A DNA stretch of 64,000 nucleotides from AP-15 sp963712825 (GTDB lineage Bacteria; Pseudomonadota; Alphaproteobacteria; ATCC43930; CGMCC-115725): NCBI GenBank assembly GCA_963712825.1, contig CAVQJP010000013.1, forward strand, positions 310,001 through 374,000, given 5' to 3'. Made by a program: the position numbers and the translations under genes. This document shows, in pieces, positions 1 to 8,965 of this stretch (the first letter of the stretch is position 1; each line of letters opens with the position of its first letter). A model generated the notes under the pieces. The model saw only the letters and a list, made by a program, of their open reading frames with translations. It ran no database searches and was not told the DNA's origin.

Positions 1-1618
1 CGCTGTAAAAGCGGTCGAAAATTGCGGTCAGCTTGTCGTCCGGGATGCCGGGGCCGCTGTCGTCGATCGTGACCAGCACCGCGCGCCCGTCGTGTGCCGC
101 CGTCACCCGGATCTCGCCTCCAGGCGGGCTGAACGACACGGCATTGGCAATCAGGTTCAAAAACACCTGCGACAGTCGGGTCTCGATCCCGGGCACCGTC
201 AGCTCGCGGCCGCGTTCGGGCAGGTCGAGAACCAGCCGCGGCGCCTCGCCGGCGCGCGTCGCCTCGTGGACGTCGGCGAGTGCGTGCAGCATCGCCGCGA
301 TGTCGACCGGCGCCAGCTCGAGCCGGCTCAATTCGGCGTCGACCCGCGAGGCGTCGGAAATGTCGGTGATCAGCCGGTCGAGCCGCTCGACATCGTCAAG
401 GATGATCGCCATCAGCCGGCGCTGGGTCGCCGGGTCCTCGATGCGCACCGCGGTCTCGACGGCGCTCTTCAGCGAGCTCAGCGGGTTCTTGATCTCGTGC
501 GCGACATCGGCGGCGAAGCGCTCGATCGCGCTCATCCGCTGCCACAGCGCGTCGGTCATTTCGCGCAACGCGCCCGACAGGTCGCCGATCTCGTCGCCGC
601 GCCCGGTAAAATCGGGGATTTCGACGCGGGCACGGCGACCCCGCCCGCGCTCGGCGGCGGCGGCGAGCCGGCGGATCGGGCGTGCGATCGTGCCGGCAAG
701 ATAGACCGACAGCAGCACCGTCACCAGCAACGCCACGCCAAAAATCCGCAGCAATTCGAGCCGGACGGTGCGCACCTCCTCCTCGATTTCGTTGCTGCCG
801 GTCGACAGCATCAAAGCACCCAGCACCTCCTTGTAGCGCTGCACCGGGATAGCGACGCTGAGCACGAGGTCGCCGGTCGCCGGGTCGTTCCTGATCTTTT
901 TGCCGATCTCGCCGGCGAGGGCGTGCTCGACCTCGATGTAGTCCGAGGCATGCGGGTCAAAGCTTTCGCGATATATCGGATAGCGCTTGTTGCGCGGCAG
1001 CCGGTCGAGCACCCAGTCATAAGCCTGCTCGGCGGCCTTGACGACCGGGCTTTGATGGTCGGGCGGCGGCAGTTCAGTCACCTGGATGGTGCCGCCGGGC
1101 CCGCGCAGCACCCGGCTGTCGGCAATGATGTCGCCTTTCACATCGAACAGCCGCGCCCGCGTCTTGGTCGGCGCCACCAGGCGGCGCATCATCTGGCGGG
1201 CAAGATCGGGCAGCAGGACCTCGCCCTCGTCGGCCGAGTCGAGCACCGCGCCCTCGCCGAGGGCGGCGGCAAAAATCTCCCCCTGGGTCTTAAGCGACTC
1301 GATCTGCTGGCCGATCAGGCTCGCCTCGTATTTGCCGAGATAGAGAAAACCGCCGCCAAGCAGGGCCAGCGCCAGCACGTTGACCGCGAGGATGCGCCAG
1401 GTCAGCGGCGAGAACAGCCGCAGCCGGGCGGGGCGCCGCCGGCCAACCGATTGCGCGGCCTGCGCGGCTTGCGAGGCGTGCGCGCCGGGTGGCGCCGACG
1501 GAACCCGCGGCGGCGCGACCGGCGGCGGCGGGTCGGCAGTGCCCGCTGGCGCCGCCGCCGGAGGAGCCGCCGATGCCCGGTCCCGATCAGCGGTCGCGGT
1601 ATCGGTAGCCGACGCCAT
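1..1618 (-). CDS. chvG: Sensor histidine kinase ChvG (3' end outside window)
   Basis: Membrane sensor kinase that phosphorylates ChvI in the acid/envelope-stress pathway of alphaproteobacteria. The frame is open from about 1618 to the window edge (about 539 residues). After a Pro/Ala-rich N-terminus come a membrane segment (near residues 70-95), a periplasmic domain, a second membrane segment, a HAMP region, the H-box FAADVAHEIKNPL with the phospho-acceptor His near residue 374, an N-box NLIANAVSFSPPGG, a G1 box DDSGPGIPDDKL and IFDRFYS just before the edge, so only the last few dozen residues are missing. The ATG at 1618 overlaps the chvI 3' end by 32 bases and lacks a clear Shine-Dalgarno, so the start is uncertain. 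In this class chvI-chvG is commonly followed by hprK. Confidence 0.9.
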   Translation of the reverse strand, partial: MASATDTATADRDRASAAPPAAAPAGTADPPPPVAPPRVPSAPPGAHASQAAQAAQSVGRRRPARLRLFSPLTWRILAVNVLALALLGGGFLYLGKYEASLIGQQIESLKTQGEIFAAALGEGAVLDSADEGEVLLPDLARQMMRRLVAPTKTRARLFDVKGDIIADSRVLRGPGGTIQVTELPPPDHQSPVVKAAEQAYDWVLDRLPRNKRYPIYRESFDPHASDYIEVEHALAGEIGKKIRNDPATGDLVLSVAIPVQRYKEVLGALMLSTGSNEIEEEVRTVRLELLRIFGVALLVTVLLSVYLAGTIARPIRRLAAAAERGRGRRARVEIPDFTGRGDEIGDLSGALREMTDALWQRMSAIERFAADVAHEIKNPLSSLKSAVETAVRIEDPATQRRLMAIILDDVERLDRLITDISDASRVDAELSRLELAPVDIAAMLHALADVHEATRAGEAPRLVLDLPERGRELTVPGIETRLSQVFLNLIANAVSFSPPGGEIRVTAAHDGRAVLVTIDDSGPGIPDDKLTAIFDRFYS

Positions 1619-2294
1619 AAAGGGTTTCGATCTGCGCGAAGTCACCGTCGACGGCTTTGAATTTCTTACGCAGCCGCTTGATGTGGCTGTCTATCGTGCG
1701 GTCGTCGACATAGATGTGCTCGCCATAGGCGGCGTCCATCAGCTGGTCGCGGCTCTTGACGTGCCCCGGACGGTGGGCCAGCGATTTCAGGATCAGAAAC
1801 TCGGTCACCGTCAATTCGACATGCTGGCTGGCCCAGGTGCACAAATGCCGCGCCGGGTCGAGCACCAGCCGGCCGCGCACGACGACCGGCTCGCCCTGCG
1901 GGTCGTCGCGCTCGCGCGCCAATTCGCCGCGCCGGATCAGGGCCCGGATGCGCTCGATCAGGAGGCGCTGCGAGAACGGCTTTTTGATGTAGTCGTCGGC
2001 CCCCATGCGCAGCCCCAGCAGCTCGTCGACCTCGTCGTCCTTCGAGGTCAGAAAGATCACCGGGATGTGGCTCAGCCGCCGCAACTGCTCGAGCAATTCC
2101 ATGCCGTCCATGCGCGGCATCTTGATGTCGAGCACGGCGATGTCGACCGGCTGCGCATTCATTCCTTTCAGAGCTTCCGCCCCGTCGCTGTAGCAGCGCA
2201 CCGAAAATCCCTCGGCCTCCAGCGCGATCGACACCGAGGTCAGGATGTTGCGGTCGTCATCGACAAGAGCAATAGTGTTCGCCACTTGATGCAT
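1587..2294 (-). CDS. chvI: Response regulator ChvI (OmpR family)
   Basis: DNA-binding partner of ChvG. The N-terminal receiver has the acidic pocket VDDD (residues 11-14), phospho-acceptor Asp56 in VLDIKMP and the conserved KKP lysine near residue 105. The C-terminal winged helix ends in the ETLYGVGYRYRDR signature typical of OmpR-type regulators. Length is 235 residues, normal for ChvI. I chose the ATG at 2294 (MHQVANTIALVDDD) because GAGGGG lies directly upstream; an in-frame start 14 codons earlier would add residues foreign to the family. It is first in the minus-strand chvI-chvG unit and divergent from the HugZ-like gene and pckA; the chvI/pckA neighbourhood is conserved in alphaproteobacteria. 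Confidence 0.95.
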   Translation of the reverse strand: MHQVANTIALVDDDRNILTSVSIALEAEGFSVRCYSDGAEALKGMNAQPVDIAVLDIKMPRMDGMELLEQLRRLSHIPVIFLTSKDDEVDELLGLRMGADDYIKKPFSQRLLIERIRALIRRGELARERDDPQGEPVVVRGRLVLDPARHLCTWASQHVELTVTEFLILKSLAHRPGHVKSRDQLMDAAYGEHIYVDDRTIDSHIKRLRKKFKAVDGDFAQIETLYGVGYRYRDR

Positions 2295-2481
2295 CCCCCT
2301 CAACGTTGCAGCAAGCCGGCACCGGCCGAGAGCCAAATGCTGTCGCCGTTAAATATGGCCGTTTCCCGGCACCGACCAACCCGCACGACCACTTTTGTCC
2401 ACACAAGCACTTCTGAATTGTACGATGCGTGCAGACGGATTTGTGCCCGTTCGGTCTTCTCGGCCCTTGACGGGCGTGGGC

Positions 2482-3213
2482 ATGTCGCCGCTCATTTGCG
2501 CAATGAGCGGTCGAGAAACGGACCCGGTGGGGCTCGGGCGGCGGCTGATGCGAAGCTGCGAGCGCGCCGCACTCGCCACCAGCCTGCTTGGCGCGCCCTA
2601 TGCCTCGCTGGTGCTGGTCGCCGCCGATCTCGACGCGAGCCCGCTGCTGCTGCTCTCCGACCTCGCCCAGCACAGCCGGAACATCGCATTCGACCCGCGC
2701 GTCTCGGTGCTGCTCGACGGTACAGAGGGGCATGCCGACCGGCTCGACGGGCCGCGGCTGACCCTGGTCGGCCGGGCTGAAGCGATTGCCGGGCCGCGGC
2801 TGTTGGCGCGCTTTACCGCCCGCCACCCGTCGAGCGCGCTTTACGCCGGCTTTGCCGATTTCCGGGTTTACCGGGTCGCGGTCGAACGCGGCCATCTCGT
2901 CGCCGGGTTTGGCCGCATCGAATGGATCGAGGCAGCCGATTTGCTGTTGTCGGGCGACACTTCCGCGCTCGCCGCGGCGGAACCGGCAATCCTCGCGCAA
3001 ATCAACCAGGATCGCGCCGCCGCCCTGGACCTTCTCGCGCAGCGGCTGGCCCCGCGATCAGGAGCCGGCTGGCGGGCGACCGGCGTCGATCCCCAGGGCG
3101 TCGACCTGCGGCGCGACGGCGAGACCGCGCGGCTCGATTTTCCGGCCCCGGCATCAACCCCCGAGGCGGTCCATGCCGCGCTGGCCGGGCTCGCCCGAGA
3201 GGCAAGCGAATAG
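2482..3213 (+). CDS. HugZ-like pyridoxamine-phosphate-oxidase-fold protein (DUF2470 family)
   Basis: The 243-residue product has the split-barrel FMN-binding fold of pyridoxamine 5'-phosphate oxidase-like proteins (segments PYASLVLVAADLDASPLLLLSDL and the matching FGRIEWIEAAD) and a C-terminal DUF2470-type part (VDPQGVDLRRDGETARLDF). Relatives include HugZ haem-utilisation proteins, but no haem-uptake genes are nearby, so the substrate is unknown. Two starts are possible, ATG at 2482 (preceded by GTGGG) and ATG at 2503; neither has a strong ribosome binding site. It lies between the chvI promoter region and pckA. Confidence 0.75.
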   Translation: MSPLICAMSGRETDPVGLGRRLMRSCERAALATSLLGAPYASLVLVAADLDASPLLLLSDLAQHSRNIAFDPRVSVLLDGTEGHADRLDGPRLTLVGRAEAIAGPRLLARFTARHPSSALYAGFADFRVYRVAVERGHLVAGFGRIEWIEAADLLLSGDTSALAAAEPAILAQINQDRAAALDLLAQRLAPRSGAGWRATGVDPQGVDLRRDGETARLDFPAPASTPEAVHAALAGLAREASE

Positions 3214-3321
3214 CCTCTTCGTTGGGCTGACTTTGACAGGCTCGCTCGCCTATGGTAGCGCCAGTTAACCGCGTGCGCCGAAAACGCTTCGGCAAATGGC
3301 GCCGCCACCGGAGGAACGTCG

Positions 3322-4941
3322 ATGAACAAAGGCGATCGGACGACCGCGACGAAGAGCCGTTTCGGGCTCGACCGCCAGAGCATGCGCCACCTCGGCGGCG
3401 AGCATTGGAATTTGTCGATGCCGGTCCTGCACGAGCATGCGGTCCGCCGCGGCGAAGGCGAGGTCGTCGCCGGCGGCAGTTTTTCGGTCAACACCGGCGC
3501 CTTTACCGGCCGCACCCCGCGCGACAAGTACATCGTCGAGGAGTCCGGCACCAAAGACACGGTGTGGTGGGGCAAGATCAACCAGCCGGTCTCGCCCGAG
3601 CGCTTCGACAGCCTGCATCAGCGCATGCTCGCCTATTTTCAGCGGCGCGAGTTGTTTGTGCAGGATTTGTACGCCGGCGCCGACCCGGCCTACCGGCTGC
3701 CGGTGCGCGTCGTGACCGACAGCGCCTGGCACAGCCTCTTTTCGCGCAACATGTTCATCCGGCCGCCGGCCGCGGAGCTCGCCGGGTTCGAGCCCGCCTT
3801 CACGATCCTGCACGCGCCCGGCTTCCACGCGCTTGCCGACGCGGACGGCATCAACTCCGACGTATTCATCCTCGTCAATTTCGCGCGCGGACTGGTGCTG
3901 ATCGGCGGCACCGAATATGCCGGCGAGATCAAGAAATCGGTCTTCGGCTATTTGAATTTCGTGTTGCCGGCGCGGGGCGTGCTGCCGATGCACGCCTCGG
4001 CCAATGTCGGTCCAAAGGGAGACGCCGCGATCTTCTTTGGCCTGTCCGGCACCGGCAAGACCACCCTTTCGGCCGACAACTCGCGCACGCTCATCGGCGA
4101 CGACGAGCACGGCTGGAGCGACAACGGCATCTTTAATTTCGAGGGCGGCTGCTACGCCAAGGTCATCAATCTGTCGCCGACTGCCGAACCTGAAATTTAC
4201 GCGACGATCACCCGCTTTGGCACGGTGCTCGAAAATGTCGTGATCGACCCCTTGACGCGGCTGCCCGACGTCGACGACGACAGCCTGACCGAAAACACCC
4301 GCGCCTGCTATCCGATCGACTTTATCCCAAACGCCGACCCGATGGGGCTCGGCCCGCATCCCGCGAACGTCGTGATGCTGACCGCCGACGCCTTCGGGGT
4401 CATGCCGCCAATCGCCAAGTTGACCGCCGAGCAGGCGATGTACCATTTTCTCTCCGGCTACACCGCACGGGTCGCCGGCACCGAAAAGGGGCTCGGCAAC
4501 GCACCCGAGGCGACGTTTTCGACCTGTTTCGGGGCGCCGTTCATGCCGCGCCACCCGTCGGCCTATGCGGAATTGCTCGGCGAGCGGATCAAGCGGCACG
4601 GCTCGCAATGCTGGCTCGTCAACACCGGCTGGTCGGGCGGCACATATGGCGTGGGCAAGCGCATGCCGATCGCCCATACGCGGGCGCTGCTGCGCGCCGC
4701 GCTCGACGGCCGGCTCGCCGACGCGCCGGTGACCCGGGAGCCGAATTTCGGGCTGCTGGTGCCGGAGGCCTGCCCCGAGGTGCCGAACGAGGTGCTCGAT
4801 CCCCGCCGCACCTGGTCCGACAAACGCGCCTATGACGACACCGCGCGCGAGCTGACTCACCGCTTCGAGGAAAACTTCCGCGAGTTCGAGCCCTTTGTCG
4901 GCGACGAGGTCAAGGACGCCGCGATCCACCCGGCGGGATAG
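3322..4941 (+). CDS. pckA: Phosphoenolpyruvate carboxykinase (ATP)
   Basis: Cytosolic gluconeogenic enzyme converting oxaloacetate plus ATP to phosphoenolpyruvate, CO2 and ADP. The 539-residue length is typical of the bacterial ATP-dependent form. Visible motifs are NTGAFTGRTPRDKY near residue 57, the kinase-1a P-loop GLSGTGKTTLS near residue 240, the metal-binding GDDEHGWSDNGIF after it, and NTGWSGGTYGVGKRM in the C-terminal third. A GGAGG box sits 7 bases before the ATG. In rhizobia pckA expression is influenced by ChvG/ChvI, and the adjacent chvI locus fits that, but no binding site was identified here. Confidence 0.97.
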   Translation: MNKGDRTTATKSRFGLDRQSMRHLGGEHWNLSMPVLHEHAVRRGEGEVVAGGSFSVNTGAFTGRTPRDKYIVEESGTKDTVWWGKINQPVSPERFDSLHQRMLAYFQRRELFVQDLYAGADPAYRLPVRVVTDSAWHSLFSRNMFIRPPAAELAGFEPAFTILHAPGFHALADADGINSDVFILVNFARGLVLIGGTEYAGEIKKSVFGYLNFVLPARGVLPMHASANVGPKGDAAIFFGLSGTGKTTLSADNSRTLIGDDEHGWSDNGIFNFEGGCYAKVINLSPTAEPEIYATITRFGTVLENVVIDPLTRLPDVDDDSLTENTRACYPIDFIPNADPMGLGPHPANVVMLTADAFGVMPPIAKLTAEQAMYHFLSGYTARVAGTEKGLGNAPEATFSTCFGAPFMPRHPSAYAELLGERIKRHGSQCWLVNTGWSGGTYGVGKRMPIAHTRALLRAALDGRLADAPVTREPNFGLLVPEACPEVPNEVLDPRRTWSDKRAYDDTARELTHRFEENFREFEPFVGDEVKDAAIHPAG

Positions 4942-4993
4942 ACGGCGGTCCTCTCGCCATTCGCTCGTAATCCTGATCGCGCCGAGCCGCTCG

Positions 4994-5035
4994 GCCCCTC
5001 ACCCCAACCCTCTCCCCGCAAGCGGGGCGAGGGAG
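4994..5035. repeat. Intergenic CCCTCTCC-type palindromic repeat
   Basis: The stretch reads CCCCTCACCCCAACCC, then CTCTCCCCGC, a short turn and GCGGGGCGAGGG, so it can fold into a GC-rich hairpin. Similar elements occur at 17533-17616 and, inside genes, near 31010, 31150-31255, 32468-32578 and 49505-49547. It may also terminate pckA transcription. Confidence 0.75.
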
Positions 5036-5092
5036 CGCCCGTGCCGGAAGATTCACAACAATGCGAATCCGGATAGAGAGCGGTCGGCGGGC

Positions 5093-5656
5093 ATGCTGAC
5101 GATTGCCGAGGCGCAGAAGCGGACCGAGCAGTTTCTGACGGGGCAGGTGCTCGAGGCGTTGCGAACGGTGGAATACGAATTGCCGAGCTTTGACGCCGAG
5201 CCGCGCGACACCGACCTGGCAAGCGCGGCGCGTGCCCGGGTCGAGATCCGCCACGTCCGCGGCGCTTCCGACGCGACGTATCTGGTGCAGGCGTTCGGCG
5301 ACGAGCTCTTGATGCAATTGCAGCTCAATGTGCACCGGCTGGTCGTGGTCTATCGCGTGCCGGCGCTGGATGCGCTCGACGCCGCGACGTTGGCGGTGCG
5401 GCTCGAACGCTGGCGGCTCGGGGCCGAGCATGCCGGGTGGAAATTCGGCTGGCGCGATGCGCCGATCGCCGGCGACGCCGTCCGCCGCTATGTCGAAACT
5501 TATTGCTACGCATTTGCCGGCGGGGATTTTCTCGAAAGCGAGCCGCAGCAGCTTTATTGGCGCACCGACATCGTGCAGATGACCCGCTATTACATGCTCG
5601 AAGCGGCGCGCTCCGGCATCCGGCTGTCGCCGCGCCGCGCCGGCTTTCCGGTATAG
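5093..5656 (+). CDS. Conserved hypothetical protein
   Basis: A 187-residue soluble-looking protein without signal peptide or membrane segment. It begins MLTIAEAQKRTEQFLTGQVL and contains the segments YELPSFDAEPRD, VQAFGDELLMQLQLNVH and WRTDIVQMTRYYMLEAA. I recognise no catalytic motif and cannot name a family. The ATG at 5093 is favoured because the upstream in-frame region is the intergenic repeat. It is co-oriented with pckA and the following hydrolase, but 150 bases and a repeat separate it from pckA, so a shared transcript is doubtful. Confidence 0.7.
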   Translation: MLTIAEAQKRTEQFLTGQVLEALRTVEYELPSFDAEPRDTDLASAARARVEIRHVRGASDATYLVQAFGDELLMQLQLNVHRLVVVYRVPALDALDAATLAVRLERWRLGAEHAGWKFGWRDAPIAGDAVRRYVETYCYAFAGGDFLESEPQQLYWRTDIVQMTRYYMLEAARSGIRLSPRRAGFPV

Positions 5657-5702
5657 CCAACGTCCCCGAATTGTTTCGAAACGCCGGCGGTTGGAGGTCG
5701 AC

Positions 5703-6629
5703 ATGGCTGAATCCGACACTCGGAGCAGCGGATTTTTCCGAGGATTCAAGACCGAGCTGATCAAGACTTCGAACGCCACAATCAATACTGTTTACGGCGG
5801 CAAGCACGACGGTTCGCCGTTGCTTCTGCTGCATGGCATTCCCGAGACGCATGTGCTCTGGCGCGAGGTCGCGCCGATGCTGGCGCAGGATTATTTCGTC
5901 GTCATGACCGACTTGCGCGGCTATGGGGACAGCAGCAAGCCGCCGGGAGGCGGGGATCACTTCGCATATTCGAAGCGGGCGATGGCGCAGGACCAGCTGG
6001 AGGTGATGAGGCATCTGGGATTTGAGAAATTCGCGCTCGTCGGCCATGACCGGGGTGGACGCGCGGCGCATCGGCTGGCGCTCGATCACCCCGAGACGCT
6101 GACCAGGCTCGTCATTCTCGACATCGTGCCGACATATCGGCTGTATCAGCAAATCACCCAGGAGTTTGCGACGATTTTTTATCACTGGTTTCTGCTGGTC
6201 CAGCCACCTCCATTTCCGGAAACAATGGTCCAGAACAGCGCCGAATATTTTCTGAAATGCACATTGCTGTGGCTGGGCGGGAGCAAGCTCACCGACCCGC
6301 TCCCCGACTGGATCAGCCCCGCGGTGTTCCAGGAATATTTGCGTACCTTTCGCCAGCCCGACACGATCCATGCGATCTGCGAAGATTACCGCGCGGCAGC
6401 CTCGATCGACCTCGTCCATGACAAGGCGGATTTCGACAAAAAGATCGCGTGCCCGCTGCTTGTGTTATGGTCGGAAAAAGGACCATTCCATCGCATGTAC
6501 GACGTTTTGCAAACTTGGCGGGAGCGCGCCGTCCAGGTGCAGGGCAAGTCGATGCCGACGGGCCATTTTCTGCCGGAACAGATGCCGCAGGAATTGACCC
6601 AAGAGATCGCGACGTTTCTGCGCGGCTGA
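5703..6629 (+). CDS. Alpha/beta hydrolase, haloacetate dehalogenase-like
   Basis: A 308-residue alpha/beta-hydrolase. The oxyanion segment is LLLHGIPETHVLW and the nucleophile elbow is GHDRGGRAAHR, with Asp as nucleophile and the two arginines that bind the carboxylate in fluoroacetate dehalogenases. A His-Trp pair in FYHWFLLVQPPPFPE corresponds to the halide-binding residues, and the general-base His is in PTGHFLPEQ. These features fit haloacetate/fluoroacetate dehalogenase (EC 3.8.1.3) better than epoxide hydrolase, although the family is promiscuous and the real substrate may differ. The ATG at 5703 follows TTGGAGGTCGAC and is preferred over a TTG at 5691. Confidence 0.82.
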   Translation: MAESDTRSSGFFRGFKTELIKTSNATINTVYGGKHDGSPLLLLHGIPETHVLWREVAPMLAQDYFVVMTDLRGYGDSSKPPGGGDHFAYSKRAMAQDQLEVMRHLGFEKFALVGHDRGGRAAHRLALDHPETLTRLVILDIVPTYRLYQQITQEFATIFYHWFLLVQPPPFPETMVQNSAEYFLKCTLLWLGGSKLTDPLPDWISPAVFQEYLRTFRQPDTIHAICEDYRAAASIDLVHDKADFDKKIACPLLVLWSEKGPFHRMYDVLQTWRERAVQVQGKSMPTGHFLPEQMPQELTQEIATFLRG

Positions 6630-6719
6630 TCGGTGAGATATAACTCAAAACAGCCCGGCGGCTTGCCGGCTTATCTCCTTGCTCGCGAACGTCGCCGTGT
6701 CGACAAAAAGGAAGGACTA

Positions 6720-7199
6720 GTGGCGCAGTCGCTATCCCTGCAATCTTCCATCGCGGCAACGAGGCTCGTTTTCGGCTTTGTCGCCGGTTTTGCTGCGACC
6801 CTGGTGTTTCACCAGCTCGGGGTGCTGGGGCTGCATGTGGCCGGGCTGATCCCAAACCTGCCCTACAACATGCACCCGGTGCCGCCGTTCGGCGTGCCGC
6901 AATTTCTCTCGCTTGCGTTCTGGGGCGGGGTATGGGGCATCGTCTTCGTGCTGGCCGAGCGCGTGATCGCGCGCAGCCCCGGCGGCTGCTGGGCGGGTGC
7001 CGTCATATTCGGCGCGGTGTTTCCGACCGGCTTCTCGTGGCTGGTCGTGGCCCCGCTCAAGCACCTGCCGCTCGGCTACGGCTTCCGCTTTCCAGGATTG
7101 CTGGTGGGGCCGATCGTCAACGGGCTGTGGGGGCTCGGGACCGCTCTGTTCCTGCTGGGGCCGGGGGTCTCAGGGTCGGGGTCGCCTCGGCGGGGCTGA
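6720..7199 (+). CDS. Putative integral membrane protein
   Basis: About 159 residues with several hydrophobic helices: one in LVFGFVAGFAATLVF, one in FLSLAFWGGVWGIVFVLAERVI, one in CWAGAVIFGAVFPTGFSWLVV and one in LLVGPIVNGLWGLGTALFLL. The start is taken as GTG 6720 because AAGGAAGGA precedes it; an in-frame ATG at 6633 lacks such a site and would add a hydrophilic tail. The general arrangement resembles uncharacterised alphaproteobacterial membrane proteins. Function unknown. It ends three bases before the convergent dehydrogenase gene. Confidence 0.7.
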   Translation: MAQSLSLQSSIAATRLVFGFVAGFAATLVFHQLGVLGLHVAGLIPNLPYNMHPVPPFGVPQFLSLAFWGGVWGIVFVLAERVIARSPGGCWAGAVIFGAVFPTGFSWLVVAPLKHLPLGYGFRFPGLLVGPIVNGLWGLGTALFLLGPGVSGSGSPRRG

Positions 7200-7202
7200 C
7201 CC

Positions 7203-8264
7203 TCAACGGATGGCGGCGGTGATCGCCGCGCCCAGATCCTTAGTGCCGGCATTGCCGCCGAGATCGGGCGTGCGGGTCCCGCCCTCGGCCAGCACCGCGG
7301 CAATCGCGCGCTCGACCGCGGCGGCCGCGGCAGTTTCGCCAAAATGCGCCAGCATCATCGCCCCCGACCAGATCTGGCCGATCGGGTTGGCGATGCCGCG
7401 CCCGGCGATGTCGGGTGCCGAGCCGTGCACCGGCTCGAACATCGAGGGATAGTCGCGTTCGGGGTTGATGTTGCCCGACGGGGCGATGCCGATAGAGCCG
7501 ACCACGGCGGGACCGAGATCGGAGAGGATGTCGCCAAACAGATTCGAGCCGACGACGACGTCAAACCAGTCCGGATGGCGCACAAAATGCGCGGTCAGGA
7601 TGTCGATATGGTACTGGTCAGTCTTGATTTCGGGATAGTCGCGGGCGACCGCGGCAAAGCGCTCGTCCCAATAGGGCATCGTGTGGATGATGCCGTTCGA
7701 CTTGGTCGCCGAGGTCACGTGCTGTTTGCGGGCGCGGGCGAGCTCGAAGGCATAGCGCATGATCCGGTCGCAACCGCGGCGGGTGAACACCGATTGCTGC
7801 ATCGCCATTTCGTGCTCGCTGTCGGCATAGAGCCGGCCGCCGATCTCGGAATACTCGCCCTCGTTGTTTTCGCGCACGACGTAAAAGTCGATGTCGCCCG
7901 GTTCGCGGTCGCGCAGCGGCGACTGCACGCCGGCCAGCAGCCGCACCGGGCGCAAATTGACGTATTGTTGAAAACCGCGGCGCAGTGGAATCAAGAGACC
8001 CCACAACGAGACATGGTCGGGGACATCGGGATGGCCGACCGCTCCGAGATAGACGGCGTCATAGAGCCGCAACCGGTCGAGCCCGTCCTCGGGCATCATC
8101 CGCCCGGTCTGGGCATAGCGCTCGCAGCTCCAGTCGAATTCGTTCCAGCGGAGCTCGAACCCGTAGGTGCTCGCCGCCTTCTCCATCGCGGCGATCCCCT
8201 CGGGCATGACCTCGTGCCCGATGCCGTCGCCGGCGATGACCGCCACCCGATAACTCTTTGCCAT
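7203..8264 (-). CDS. Tartrate dehydrogenase / isopropylmalate-dehydrogenase-family enzyme
   Basis: NAD-dependent decarboxylating dehydrogenase of the isocitrate/isopropylmalate family, 353 residues. It has IAGDGIGHEVMPEG at the N-terminus, the substrate-arginine region LRPVRLLAGVQSPL, the metal/substrate loop VVRENNEGEYSEIGGR, and the NAD-binding region GSNLFGDILSDLGP followed by EPVHGSAPDIAGRGIANP. The wording of these loops is closer to tartrate dehydrogenase/decarboxylase (TtuC/YeaU) than to LeuB, but family members overlap in D-malate, tartrate and isopropylmalate activity. The ATG at 8264 is preferred over TTG 8270. No leu or ttu partner gene lies next to it. Confidence 0.85.
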   Translation of the reverse strand: MAKSYRVAVIAGDGIGHEVMPEGIAAMEKAASTYGFELRWNEFDWSCERYAQTGRMMPEDGLDRLRLYDAVYLGAVGHPDVPDHVSLWGLLIPLRRGFQQYVNLRPVRLLAGVQSPLRDREPGDIDFYVVRENNEGEYSEIGGRLYADSEHEMAMQQSVFTRRGCDRIMRYAFELARARKQHVTSATKSNGIIHTMPYWDERFAAVARDYPEIKTDQYHIDILTAHFVRHPDWFDVVVGSNLFGDILSDLGPAVVGSIGIAPSGNINPERDYPSMFEPVHGSAPDIAGRGIANPIGQIWSGAMMLAHFGETAAAAAVERAIAAVLAEGGTRTPDLGGNAGTKDLGAAITAAIR

Positions 8265-8417
8265 GTCCAAACCTCTGCATGCCGGCGGCGAAATTAGGAC
8301 GGATCGCGGGTGGGGGAAACGCCGGATGCGGCTGTCTGCGCTGCGGTCGGCGGAAAGCGGAAAAGCCGCCGCGCGCCGCCGCTGGGCGGCCGAGCGAAAC
8401 GGTGCAAAAAAATCGCG

Positions 8418-8930
8418 CTAGCCTGGTTCAGCTCGGGCGCCGGCGCGGATGGCGCGGCAATGGTGGCGAAACTCGCCGACCACCCGGATGTAAAGCTGGC
8501 GCTTGAATGCCACGATCAACGCGGGCAATTGCTCGGGATCGACCCAGCGCCACGCGTCGAACTCGGCATGCCGCGAGCCCAGCTCGATGTCGCCGTCGCA
8601 CCCGGTAAACCGCATCAGAAACCATTTCTGCCGCTGCCCGCGAAAACGGCCGCCCCAGATTCGGTGCGCAGCTTCCGGCGGAAAGTCGTAAGTCAGCCAG
8701 TCGCGGGTTTCGGCCAGGATGTCGGCTTTCCGGGTGCCGATTTCCTCCTCGAGCTCGCGCATTGCCGCCTCACGCGGTGTCTCGCCCCAGTCGATCCCGC
8801 CCTGAGGCATCTGCCAGGCCGGCGTCGCCGGCATGTCGGCGCGGCGCGCGACCAGGGCATGGCCGCGCCCGTCGATCAGCATGATCCCGACACACTGGCG
8901 GTAGCGCGTCGTCTCGCTCTGTTCCCGCAT
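8418..8930 (-). CDS. rppH: RNA pyrophosphohydrolase (Nudix)
   Basis: Removes pyrophosphate from 5'-triphosphorylated mRNAs and so starts 5'-end-dependent decay. The Nudix box is GGIDWGETPREAAMRELEEE followed by IG, which satisfies G-x5-E-x7-REUXEEXGU; Trp replaces the common Glu/Asp in the GIDEGE turn. The N-terminal YRQCVGIMLID and the later YDFPPEAAHRIWGGRFRGQRQKWFL segment are typical of RppH. Length 170 residues. It is the last gene of the minus-strand gpmI-ctpA-rppH run, 35 bases after ctpA, a conserved order in alphaproteobacteria. Confidence 0.92.
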   Translation of the reverse strand: MREQSETTRYRQCVGIMLIDGRGHALVARRADMPATPAWQMPQGGIDWGETPREAAMRELEEEIGTRKADILAETRDWLTYDFPPEAAHRIWGGRFRGQRQKWFLMRFTGCDGDIELGSRHAEFDAWRWVDPEQLPALIVAFKRQLYIRVVGEFRHHCRAIRAGARAEPG

Positions 8931-8965
8931 CCGAGGCCTTCAGCTCCGGCCGCGCGCTGGTGGCG

